Shown here one piece after another: positions 1 to 8,397 of a stretch of 10,177 nucleotides of DNA. The DNA is from Gonapodya sp. JEL0774 (taxonomy: Eukaryota > Monoblepharomycota > Monoblepharidomycetes > Monoblepharidales > Gonapodyaceae), in NCBI GenBank assembly GCA_027604505.1, contig JADIIX010000060.1:126001-136177 (forward strand). Direction: 5' to 3'. The translations under genes and the position numbers were made by a program. The notes beneath the pieces are model-generated. The model was given only the letters and a program-made list of their open reading frames with translations, had not been told where the DNA came from and ran no database searches. How positions within the stretch are numbered: the stretch's first letter is position 1; each line of letters starts with the position of its first letter.

Positions 1-35
1 AAAGGTTTTTAGTGGTGTTCGATTTCGTGACTCAC

Positions 36-284
36 CTGCCTGACGCAGCGGAGAGACGTGGCCTGCCATCCTTTGTGGAGCGGAACAATATCAAGCACCA
101 TAAACATCTTCGAGTCGAGCAATGGTGGATGTACAGTTATTACTGAGACGCGTCTTCTTGTGGAACCTTTTTGTACAGATGCATTTCGGTCTATGCAAGA
201 TTCCTCGCATCCAAGCCGTGTATGTATGGCAAATTTGTGGTTGAATATAATTTTTTTTCTTCTCAATTGTCGGTATCTCGTCAA
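36..284 (-). CDS. Possible partial exon of an unidentified gene at the left edge
   Basis: On the minus strand an open frame runs through this stretch and meets a strong splice donor (GGCAG followed by GTGAGT) whose intron begins at position 35 and leaves the window. The frame near the donor includes the segment KMFMVLDIVPLHKGWQATS, which looks protein-like but which I do not recognise. The true exon start is unclear: several AG acceptors lie between 120 and 180, and short alternative frames overlap. An ATG near 438, shortly after the stop of the neighbouring large gene, could begin a short first exon, but I could not join it convincingly. Between this stretch and 463 I see nothing else. It may be a real gene in the same direction as its neighbour, or chance open frame; confidence is low. 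Confidence 0.22.
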
Positions 285-463
285 AGCAGAACTTTAGAAA
301 TTTCCCGTGGAACTTGGCTTGCGAACGTGAAGTCGCACACACATAGTGACTGCACCAACAAATGTCATTTCCATTCCTTCACCATCTCATTTCACCTTCT
401 CATACTACTTCCATACCCGACGGAATGTCTATATTCATTTGGGTGAGTTTTGGTACCATTGGC

Positions 464-697
464 TTAGTGTATATCGTATATGGAGGGGGTTATGGATGCA
501 TTTGTTTGTGAGAGCGATGGGGATACAAGAAAGTTTAGACGCACCTCCCCTCCCCTCTTTAACCATCCCGATCCGCCCAACCTAGTCTTCGCTTCCTGTA
601 ACCCCATCCCGAGCAAGTCCCCAAGTCTGTACTCCGCCAGTAGCGCCTGCGCAGATATAGAGTTGAACAGACCCAGCATGTGGAGAAAGCGTTCTTG
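464..697 (-). other. Helix-hairpin-helix-like C-terminal segment
   Basis: The last exon begins with QERFLHMLGLFNSISAQALL and continues through LAEYRLGDLLGMGLQEAK to GGEVRLNFL. XPF-family proteins end in tandem helix-hairpin-helix motifs in which a short 'L.. ..G(L/M)N..(S/T)AQ.(L/I)L' helix is followed by '..LL.M..' and a closing helix; this pattern is visible here. The phase-0 junction from LKEDPRA (exon 15) to QERFLH keeps the spacing expected of the family. In the structurally studied ZIP2 family this module pairs with a small partner (Spo16/SPO16); that role is inferred. The final ~20 residues look unstructured and could be altered by an unmodelled intron starting at GTGCGT near 546. Confidence 0.5.
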
Positions 698-3600
698 CTG
701 TATTTTGGGAGGTTGGTAGCAGGTGGTACCACAGAAACGGGTGGAGTATGTACGTAGAAGCGTTTACGTTTGCGATGAGTGGAAAGAGATGCAAGACGGG
801 GTGAGAGTGAGTTTGATCCATAGATCAACCGATCACAGCGTACCGCACGAGGGTCCTCTTTGAGAAACACCTTGGCTTCCCACGCTTCTTTGCTATGCCA
901 CGGCGTCGACAGAGATAGATCCGAAGCCACATCCACTTTTTTTCTCCCCAAGTCCACTCTTACAGCGCCACGTCGCAAATTCTTGGTTGCGTGCGAGTCG
1001 TCAACCGAGGTTGAGGTCATTGCGGTCGAGAGGCGAGCCTCTACTTGAAGACCAGCAATTTCCCCAGCGTACCTTGAATAATCGTAGGATTTCAAATGTG
1101 AAGTCGTGAATCCAACCAAAAGTCAAACAGTTGTTCTCTCGAGATTTTTCAACACAAGAAAGGAAAAAATTATGAACAGTTCGAGCGTATTCCTGATGCT
1201 TACAATTTGCACTGCCACTCCACTGCAATTCAAAGAAACACTGTGTGAGATGGTTTTGTTGTGATGTTGTTCCATCTCCGACTCTCGATGATCTTCAAAC
1301 CGAAGGCAGCCCACATATCCCCACTAACTCAATCAACTAACCTGCCCCACCATCCACTCTGCGCTACTGAGGCGGAGAACACCACCCTCACGTCTAACGC
1401 CACGCCAGAATTTTTCCTAGCAAGCCGGGAACAATGGAGTGCAAGAGTACAGGAAAGCAGGTTCGTCAGGGCTCGTTGTATCGGTGGAGTGAACGAATAA
1501 GGAGTGACATCCGGAAGCGGGAGAAGGCTTGGGTTGTGTTGGTTGGTCGACGAGTCCTTTGTACAGAACAATTCCACCACTACAACGAGTGTTACTCACC
1601 TGTCCTCCATACCCACTCCATCCGTTCCTCCCGTACACCCAGAATAATCTTCAAGTACCACCCAAACCCTTTCGTAGCGCCACGCCATGTTAAGAATTGA
1701 ACTTTTCAATTCTCTAGCACCGTCCAGAACCCTGCAAATGGAATCGTGGGTGGTGCTTTGTGACAGCAGGTGCAGTGGATAGTAGATCACCGCGGTGCGT
1801 TCGTCAATGACCAAGTCAGCGTCGGGAATAGTTCGTATGGTGTGCAATTCTGTAGTGATTCTTGGGATCGCTGCCCCGTAGTCTCTCTCAACAATCCTGA
1901 CGGTGAACACATTCTCTAACGCGCGAGCAAGTGGAAGGTTTTGAATTAAACGTGAGCTAGCGATGTAAGTGAGTGGTCGTCGAGAAACTTTGGTGATAGT
2001 TGTTGTGAGATGACCTGCGGGAACGGGACTTAAGGGGAATGGAATGTGATCGGTGCTGAGGAGAAGCTTGGAATGATCAGTGTCGCAATGCACATGTTCC
2101 TTTGTGATTGCGACTGTCTTCCCTTCCCCGTTTGCAGGATGTTGCGTAATGCCCTCATCGATCCGCGATATTGCCTCTATGTCAACTGTGCTGTCCTTTT
2201 CACTGATCTCATCACTACGTATGAGTACTAATTTGCAAGAATTCAGGAGTTTTGAAAATACAAAGTGATCTGGTGAGAGGTTGGGGGGTGTGTAATCCAG
2301 CAGGTGAGACTCTCACGTAATGCCTTTGCGACGGCTCTCCCATTATCTTTCACTGCATCCCCAAATTTCCCCACTGGTGGGTTCAGCTGTACTTCTTCAC
2401 TCTCAAGAAAGCATCCTCCATCAGCATTAGTGTCTGGTGGACGCTTCCGTAATTCCATAAACATACGAACCCGGGCCAGGGCCCCAACACCACGGCCAGC
2501 TATCCTAGAGGCCACCTGACGTTTTTCGGTACCGTCATATGAGTTTTCTTTCAATCTTTTCGCCACTGGCATATATTGATGCACACTGACATCGATCACC
2601 CCGAATACCGGATGTGATCTCACAATTACCTCGGAAGGTGGGGTCATGAGCTTTCGCTTAAGTGGGAGAATCACGGGCGTAGATGGATCCGAAAGAGGTC
2701 CACTTGGTACTGGTGTTTCTTCAGCGGATGGAGAATTCCTGTCACTTCTATCCATTACAACTGACTGGACCGTTGGAGATTTGGAGGGCGAATTCTGTTG
2801 GCGCAGGTGGCATTTGCCGGCATCAAGAACATAGTCGTGCAATCTGCGACGAGAGTCTTCTGCCTCGTCGATTGGTTGGGGATCGGCGATGGCATTCCAG
2901 AAGTCTGCATCGTCCATGTCGTCCATGTCTGCACGATCAACACTGCTGATCCATTCCATTCCATTTTGCATATCATTCACCAACTTCGCACGATTCTCCC
3001 AGTCTTTTATTTCCACTGACTCCCCCACTGCCTCTCCAGTTAGTTTTCCCCAGTTTGGTGGGACAAGCGGTTCCATCTGCTCCGTCCGACTCGTTCCAAA
3101 TACAGGCGGCGCCGATCGGTCCTGCCTTAAACCTTTCCACATCCTCGACCTTTCGCGATACCCCATCACTTTTGCGCTCGTCCGTGATGGAGTGACGGGA
3201 TGCGTGAGAGCCAGGTTCGGTGGTAGACGGGGAGACGATGGAGGTGCAGATTTTAATAAATTCGGTCGGCTACTGGGAGTTCCACGACGGACAGGAGTTT
3301 CCTCTTTGAGCTGCAATGGTGTTGTTGATTGGTCTGATGACGGTCGTCGGACAAAAAGGGACTGGTGGGATTTCTAGTGGCGATGCAGACAACTGCGTCC
3401 TGGACCCTCCCGTACAAATTTACTTACACCTCCTTGTGCCAGACGGTCCGTCCACTTCTTCCACGTCTTCACCCTTTTCGGCCTCCACGAACTCCTGCAC
3501 GAATTTTTTCGTTATGGGTTCCCAACTCCAAAATTCCTCTTCGGCCTTCACCACGGTTGTTCTTCGTGCAATCATCTTCTTACTGTTTCTCTGACTCGCA

Positions 3601-6200
3601 ATAGGGAAGTAGACGCGGCGTGCCGCCTCGACAGGGTTCCACAGCACACCCGCCAACTTTTCTAAGTTCGCGGCTGGGAGCTTGTCGGTTTTAACGAGTA
3701 CGCGGTTTCGGAAGGGACTGTGACCAAGATGAAACGGAGAAGAGAGAACAGGAACTGGCAATGAAGAGTGAATTTTTGTGTGGTAAAGGTGACGACAAAA
3801 CTATATCGAACGAGGAGCTTACCACGACATCTCATCCAACCTTTCGCATTCCAACTTTCAGTCGCGACCCGACGCAACACCAGGTCTGGTGTGTCAAGTT
3901 TATCTGACACATTTGTTGTTAGAGGTTTATTACCGGACGAACGCTGTCCCTGTCCTTTGTACGACGAGAGGAGTTCGAGATCTTCGCGAAAAGCCTCCAC
4001 CACCCCTTTTTCGTCGGGATTTGGGTAGCTTGGCGGTAGGCAAAGCGTAGGTGTTTGAAACCTTGGAAACCTAGAGCAAATTTTGCAGGACACCAAGGTG
4101 GCATAATAATGTTGGGCTAAACAAAGTGACTTGTGTTGACATACCCTTCCGGGTCGGATGGAAAGCCAGCGACTAAATAGGGTGTGATTGGAGGTAAAAC
4201 CGCTGAAGCACGTGAAAGTAAGGGTTGATCTTGAATAGGACACAAACGGGTTATTGGTGATCATACCCCGGTGCAAATGCTACCACGTACATTCATTGCC
4301 CCACTGCTCCCAAACGGGATCAACAGCTTCATCGAGCCACCCATCTTCTCTCTTTTGGCAGTCGAGCCACCCATCTCCTCTCTTTTGGGAGAGCCACGCT
4401 GGTACAGGATCGTTTGTGCATTCACGATTGACTTGGGAAATCCAGTGGCGAGGAGGAATTTAACAGCGTCCGCGGAAAAAGTAATGAGTAAGTGAGCAAA
4501 CAATTCAAGCCCCACAATCTGAGTCGCAACAATCTTACTGTACTCAAGTACGACCTCCAAGCCAGAACGCTTCCTCTCTGGTTTCTCATTATCATCTTGC
4601 CCCCAAAATTCTTCCCTAGGATCCCGTGGTAGAGCAAACAAAAGGCTGTGATGGACATCTGGGTCGGAAGTTGGTTCACTATATGATGGATCTGGTAGGT
4701 ACGAAGGGGCTTCAAGAATCGGAATGGGTGATGCCAGAGGCGGCAAACCAGGACTGGCTGGAGTCGGAGTGGGGGTGGGGGCCTCTGCGAAGGAAAAGGC
4801 CTGGGCGCTACGATCAATAAAGTTGAATGAATGAAAAGTGAGTGACTTCTACACAAACAATTCCCAAATCATGCGCTGTAATTTTAAGAGCATTTCTCGC
4901 CGAGTCTCAAAAACAACCAGAACCACTCGGAGAGATCTTACAGGATGCGCATGTAAATTTGCATCAACGGGCTCTCATTCCGCAGATCAAACCTCAACAT
5001 TTTTGTCGCATTTCTTGACACAGCTCGTTGACATCTCACCGAATCATTTCTGCGATGTCCGGTGCAATGAATAGCGCAGGCAGCGAAAGCGGATGAATTT
5101 GGTAACGGATAGACGGGGGGAAGACGATCTTGGGGATGCGTGATTCCAAATTGAAGTAGCCAATGGTAGTGAGAGCTGAAATCGATGACATGGGGAAACT
5201 AGGAAACCAGCGCAGGGACAACTTACCGGGTGCGCCACCCATGCCGCTAAAGTTGACGCATGTCCGGTTTCAATCACAGCTCCTGAATCGATCCAGGGAC
5301 CTAAGGATGGGAGGACTGGAGACCCGGAAGAAATGGTGGGGTTTGAGACATCATTGTGTAGGCGTTTTGTCATTATCAGATTCGATGCTCGTACACGGTG
5401 GGAGATATCCCGTCTGGGTGTTCAGGCACGACAATCCCTTGCAATTTGGTCTCTTCTGGGGAAGCTCACCTCCGGTTCTCAAGACCATTTGAGACACCTC
5501 AAGCTCACTGAGAGGCTGTGGAATTGCCGCAATCAACCGAATGCGTGGATCAGCATGCGAGCGGACCGAGGGGAATGCATCTTGTCGAGCGAAGTTGGTA
5601 CGGGCCCGTGCAAAGAGTCCCTCATTCAGTCTGGGGAGCGAGTCAGTATCAGACGGGACCAAATGTGGGTCTCAAACAGGCAGAAATAAAATGGATATTA
5701 GATTTTATATGGAAATGATGGTTGGCGAAGAGTTCAGCGATGCAAGGTTCCCGAATCGTTCATCCATTCACACGCACTTTTCTTGGTAGCTTCGTCCAAC
5801 GTGCTACGTATCATGTTATCAATGAACTCTGTAGAATACATAGTAGGGCAAATGCGAGGAAAAAACGAGCTGAATCAAGTATTCAAACGGTAACGGACAT
5901 TCATGCCAATTGCCACTGACCTCTTCCTGGCCATCCTGTAGCAGCCACCGATCGTGCAAATTGCTCTGTCTGTAATCGACTTGAGTCTTCATTTTCGGTC
6001 ACTACAATGCCCGACCATTGCTCGTCCTCATCCTCTGACTGCTTTGCTTTCTCAATTTCGTCAGGTATCACATCTCCCACTTCCTCGGGCCCACAAGGCT
6101 CTAAAGCTTTAGCCAGGTCACTGTGAGACTTCGGCAGCTCCCAGTCTGTGGGGAAGTCATCAGTGGCGAGGTCCATGGTGCTGGGCACGAATCCTGCCAT
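464..6200 (-). CDS. Large multi-exon protein with C-terminal degenerate XPF-like module, SHOC1/ZIP2-like
   Basis: Model of 16 exons (5'->3'): 6200-5921, 5828-5778, 5670-5470, 5315-5227, 5128-5040, 4992-4942, 4807-4539, 4431-4291, 4229-4145, 4070-3823, 3754-3428, 3333-2317, 2269-1600, 1527-1342, 1072-844, 697-464. All are phase-consistent with GT..AG borders, giving about 1388 residues. The start ATG has A at -3 and G at +4. Residues 1-93 are acidic. A proline/threonine-rich stretch is in exon 7, a decapeptide repeat at 358-377, an acidic MDDMDDADFW patch near 747-756, and basic KRK/AKRLK patches near 836 and 868. Residues about 1047-1311 are XPF/ERCC4-like and 1312-1388 helix-hairpin-helix-like. 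The family (established knowledge) acts in meiotic crossover formation on chromosomes; assignment here is inference. EME1/MMS4-type or other XPF relatives are alternatives. Least certain: the acceptor of exon 4 (5387 instead of 5315 adds 24 residues), exon 5 start, and the C-terminal tail. Confidence 0.72.
844..1979 (-). other. XPF/ERCC4-like nuclease-fold module with degenerate active site
   Basis: This part of the large gene spans exons 13 to 15. The order of elements fits an XPF-type fold: a first strand (RPLTYIASS), a second strand ending in VRIVERDYG, then DADLVIDERTAVIYY, a helical stretch, the strand RVWVVLED, then FTPPIQRAL, a strand DVRVVFSAS, and a helix with RYAGEIAG. Active XPF nucleases carry GDXnERKX3D. 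Here the ER pair (about residues 1106-1107) is followed by T, not K, and the position of the final Asp is Tyr, so catalysis is unlikely. Loss of the motif with retention of the fold is typical of the SHOC1/ZIP2 branch. The reading across introns is supported by matching phase at 1528-1599 and 1073-1341. Confidence 0.6.
1073..1341 (-). other. Unusually long intron (269 nt) inside the XPF-like gene
   Basis: Donor GTTAGT follows the GWWG codons and acceptor TTATTCAAG precedes the RYAGEIAG exon; both borders are phase 2 and the join restores a sensible XPF-like sequence. All other introns of this gene are 47-154 nt. Inside lies a good acceptor (TTTGAATTGCAG, ending at 1223) closely followed by a good donor (GTAAGC, starting at 1203), which would frame a 19-nt exon that breaks the reading frame. 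Confidence 0.6.
4332..4391 (-). repeat. Two 30-bp tandem repeats inside exon 8 of the XPF-like gene
   Basis: Units 4332-4361 and 4362-4391 are near-identical (differences at two positions) and directly adjacent. In the chosen frame each encodes a ten-residue unit, SQKRGDGWLD and CQKREDGWLD, so the frame is preserved. A fragment of the motif (gagccac) follows the second unit. This looks like a recent in-frame coding duplication. Confidence 0.85.
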
Positions 6201-6309
6201 TGTTGCGATAGGCGTTAATGCACCCAAAGAGCAAGAGAAACGTTCTTTTCATTTTTCATTTTTCCGCTCAGAAAGACAGCTACATAATAGGAATAAGATC
6301 ATCCAAATT
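6201..6309 (-). promoter_or_regulatory. Very short intergenic spacer: ADH-A 3' end and 5' leader of the XPF-like gene
   Basis: Only 109 nt separate the ADH-A stop codon from the ATG of the large downstream gene in the same direction. The stretch must hold the ADH-A 3' untranslated region and at least part of the leader of the next gene. It includes a pyrimidine-rich run just before the ATG and two out-of-frame upstream ATGs (first bases at 6259 and 6252) in an A-rich run. No clear TATA box or polyadenylation hexamer is seen. The promoter probably overlaps the ADH-A coding region or 3' end. Confidence 0.45.
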
Positions 6310-7850
6310 TTAATGCAACATGTCGGTAACAACTTTTCGCCCGAGAACCGTCCCCTTCTCTAGTTCCTCGAAGATGTGTGGGACGTCCGATAGCTTGCAT
6401 GGAGATGTGACGGGGTTCACCTTTCCTTCGGAGACGAATTCAAGACATTTACGAGCATCCTTGATATGGGGGAATGACAAGGTTTGAGATGCCCAAGTCT
6501 GACGCTGTGAGTGACAAGTATGACTTGTTCTCACCTCCACAGATCCTAGCTCACTGCCAAGAATATGCAAGTCTTTCAAAAGCAATATCATTGGTGATAT
6601 GGAGATGTTCTTCTCGATGATGCCTTGACAATGTGACGGTCCATAATACATCGCGTCTGTTACATAGCAAGCAGGAAGAAGGAGGGCACTCACCAATCAC
6701 GACGATTGTGCCCCCACCACGCATACACGCGATGGACCCCTCTACTGCACTCGCTGCAGTGGTTACAATGATATTTGCAGCGAGGCCACCATCCGTGAGC
6801 GCTACAACCTACAGAGACTGAACATCATTCCTTGTTCTCTTAGATGTAAATGGCTGAAGTTCCTTACCTGCTCAGCCATCTTGTCTCCCGCAGTCTTTGC
6901 GTTAACTACAGCATCCGCACCGACACGAGTGGCTTCGGCCAGTTTGGTGTCGTCGATATCAATTGAGAGAACCTACACACAGCAAAAATGCCTTGGAAGA
7001 ATTGACTGGCTTTCCTGTCGCAGGCCAATGCTCACCTTGTATCCTTGGGCCTTCGCAACTTGAATTCCAATTAAACCTAACCCTCCTGCACCAGAAAACG
7101 CAATCCAAGACCCCTTGGGAGCCTTGGCACGTCGGACTGCGCCTGTGACAGTGACGCCTGCACAGCCACAAGGACCAGCTTTCTCGTAACCGACATTCTC
7201 TGGAATTGCAACAATGGTTTTGGGATTCGATATCATGTATTCAGCGCTGAGCGCGGCAGAACAGAAAATTGTGGAAAACATCAGAAACTTCATGGCGAAT
7301 GCATAAAAAGAATGACACTGAAAACTCACTAGGAGCCCCAGATATTTGCTGCGTGCATTTTGCGTTCGGTGCACTGAAGGTAGAGGTCTGACTCGCAAAA
7401 GTAGCAATTACCACACGATCCCGCATACATCGGGGCAGTGACCTAGATGCCGTGAGTTGGTTGGCCGAGTTTACGCATGAAAACCTGTTGAGTTCGCATA
7501 CTCACTCTGTCACCAATTTTCCAACCCTGAACAGCGCTTCCCAACTGCACGATCGTCCCAGCTCCCTCATGACCGAGAACATGTGGTAGACTCATGCCGG
7601 GGAATCCAGCTCGCGCTATAAATTCGTCAGTGTGGCACACTCCAGTTGCCTCAACTTTTATCAGCACGTCGTTCGGTCCGCAGGTGGGTACCGGCACGTC
7701 TTCGATGACCATAGGTTTGCCAATTTCTCGTAGAACGAGAGCTTTCATCATCTTGGGAACCAGACGATACAAGGAGACACAAGGACCGAAGTGTTAGGTG
7801 CGGAGAGCATCAGCTTTTGGGTGATGCTGACATACCGTTGGGATCGTCAT
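6310..7850 (-). CDS. Zinc-dependent alcohol dehydrogenase, copy A (NAD-type, MDR family)
   Basis: Predicted to interconvert alcohols and aldehydes/ketones with NAD(H) in the cytosol. Exons (5'->3'): 7850-7836, 7751-7506, 7442-7330, 7246-7036, 6972-6868, 6808-6694, 6623-6535, 6459-6310; 347 residues, usual for ADH1-like tetrameric enzymes. Catalytic zinc ligands are Cys44 (GVCHTD), His66/Glu67 (GHEGAG) and Cys153 (CGCAGVTV). Structural zinc ligands are Cys97, 100, 103 and 111 in the C-x2-C-x2-C-x7-C spacing. The GAGGLG motif is at 177-182 and Asp200 ends the second Rossmann strand, favouring NAD over NADP. Exon 1 encodes only MTIPT; the start is supported by its conservation in copy B (GCAATGACGATCCCA in both). 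Exon 2 opens with two Met codons, so a shorter form is possible. It is downstream of, and parallel to, its duplicate. The exact substrate cannot be told from sequence. Confidence 0.95.
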
Positions 7851-8397
7851 TGCAGAATTTATAGGAGAGAGCCTGGCAAAAGTTGGAGCCCAGGAATGGA
7901 TGATATATCGTGAGCAGATGCGGGATGATGGATCTCTTCAAGGACAGTATCGGCACAAATCTGCCGGTCTCCCGACAACTATAATCCCAACACCTGTGGC
8001 ATCATTCAGCAATAGTTTCATAGAGTTTGTAGATTCCAGTCCCTGCACGTATATGCGTGCTATTTTCGTTGTTCACAATCATACCATGTGTCTTGCCGTT
8101 GGATGCCTCTGTGGGGGGCAACAGGTACCACACATATGTTGTGATCCGTCCAAGGACTATAATCGGCAATCCTGGTTGCGAAGTCCGGAGCTTCACGTGT
8201 TGGTAACCAGCAATCCAACACCGAATGGCTTGTTTGTGAGTGAGCCTTGCCAAATCAGGAGGTACTGGTTTCTTGTCGTTTTGTTTATGACTACGTTGAT
8301 TGAAGTAATGGTCATACTTTGTAATGATGAAGCTCCTACGTACACATGACGGACATGCTTATGGATAATCAGAATTGAGAACAAAATGCGGCGACAT
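7851..8397 (-). promoter_or_regulatory. Intergenic region between the two ADH genes (ADH-A promoter, ADH-B 3' region)
   Basis: This 547-nt gap holds the 3' end of ADH-B and the promoter of ADH-A. A CACGTG E-box-type palindrome lies at 8194-8199, about 345 nt before the ADH-A start. Apart from the TATA-like element next to the start codon I see no CCAAT box or further clear core element. Open frames exist on both strands, but none looks like a conserved protein. The sequence just after each ADH stop codon is not similar between copies, so the visible duplication ends at the stop. Confidence 0.5.
7856..7863 (-). promoter_or_regulatory. TATA-like element immediately before the ADH-A start codon
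   Basis: TATAAATT on the minus strand ends only 5 nt before the ATG of the 15-nt first exon. If used as a TATA box, transcription would be expected to start some 30 nt or more downstream, inside exon 1 or intron 1, and translation would begin at the MMKAL codons of exon 2. It may equally be chance AT-rich sequence. Confidence 0.3.

Noticed and set aside
1073-1320. Open frames inside intron 14, including a GDMWAAFG string that resembles the XPF-family helix before the HhH
   Set aside because: Reaching it would need an 18-nt intron, and it runs into a stop; RYAGEIAG in the next exon fills the same role with matching phase.
2915-2935. Direct 9-bp repeat gtccatgtc
   Set aside because: It simply encodes the MDDMDD acidic patch; too short to treat as a separate repeat feature.
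2889-3377. Plus-strand open frame of 162 codons
   Set aside because: It is antisense to the large exon 12, is serine-rich without a recognisable motif, and crosses an exon-intron border of the minus-strand gene; a shadow frame.
5388-5459. Protein-like stretch PEETKLQGIVVPEHPDGISP on the minus strand
   Set aside because: Its frame is closed by stops on both sides and no donor/acceptor pair joins it in phase to its neighbours; treated as part of intron 3.
6201-6227. Upstream extension of exon 1 from a TTG codon at 6227
   Set aside because: Non-ATG start in a nuclear fungal gene is unlikely, and the ATG at 6200 has a good context.
7443-7505. Read-through of ADH intron 2 as coding sequence (frame stays open up to the TAG of the acceptor in copy A)
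   Set aside because: It would insert residues absent from the family; removal gives the GDR-V(T/A)APMYAG join in both copies.
7900-8349. Plus-strand open frame of 149 codons in the ADH intergenic region
   Set aside because: It shows no recognisable family or domain, lies in the ADH-A promoter, and is opposed by an overlapping open frame on the other strand; most likely chance.
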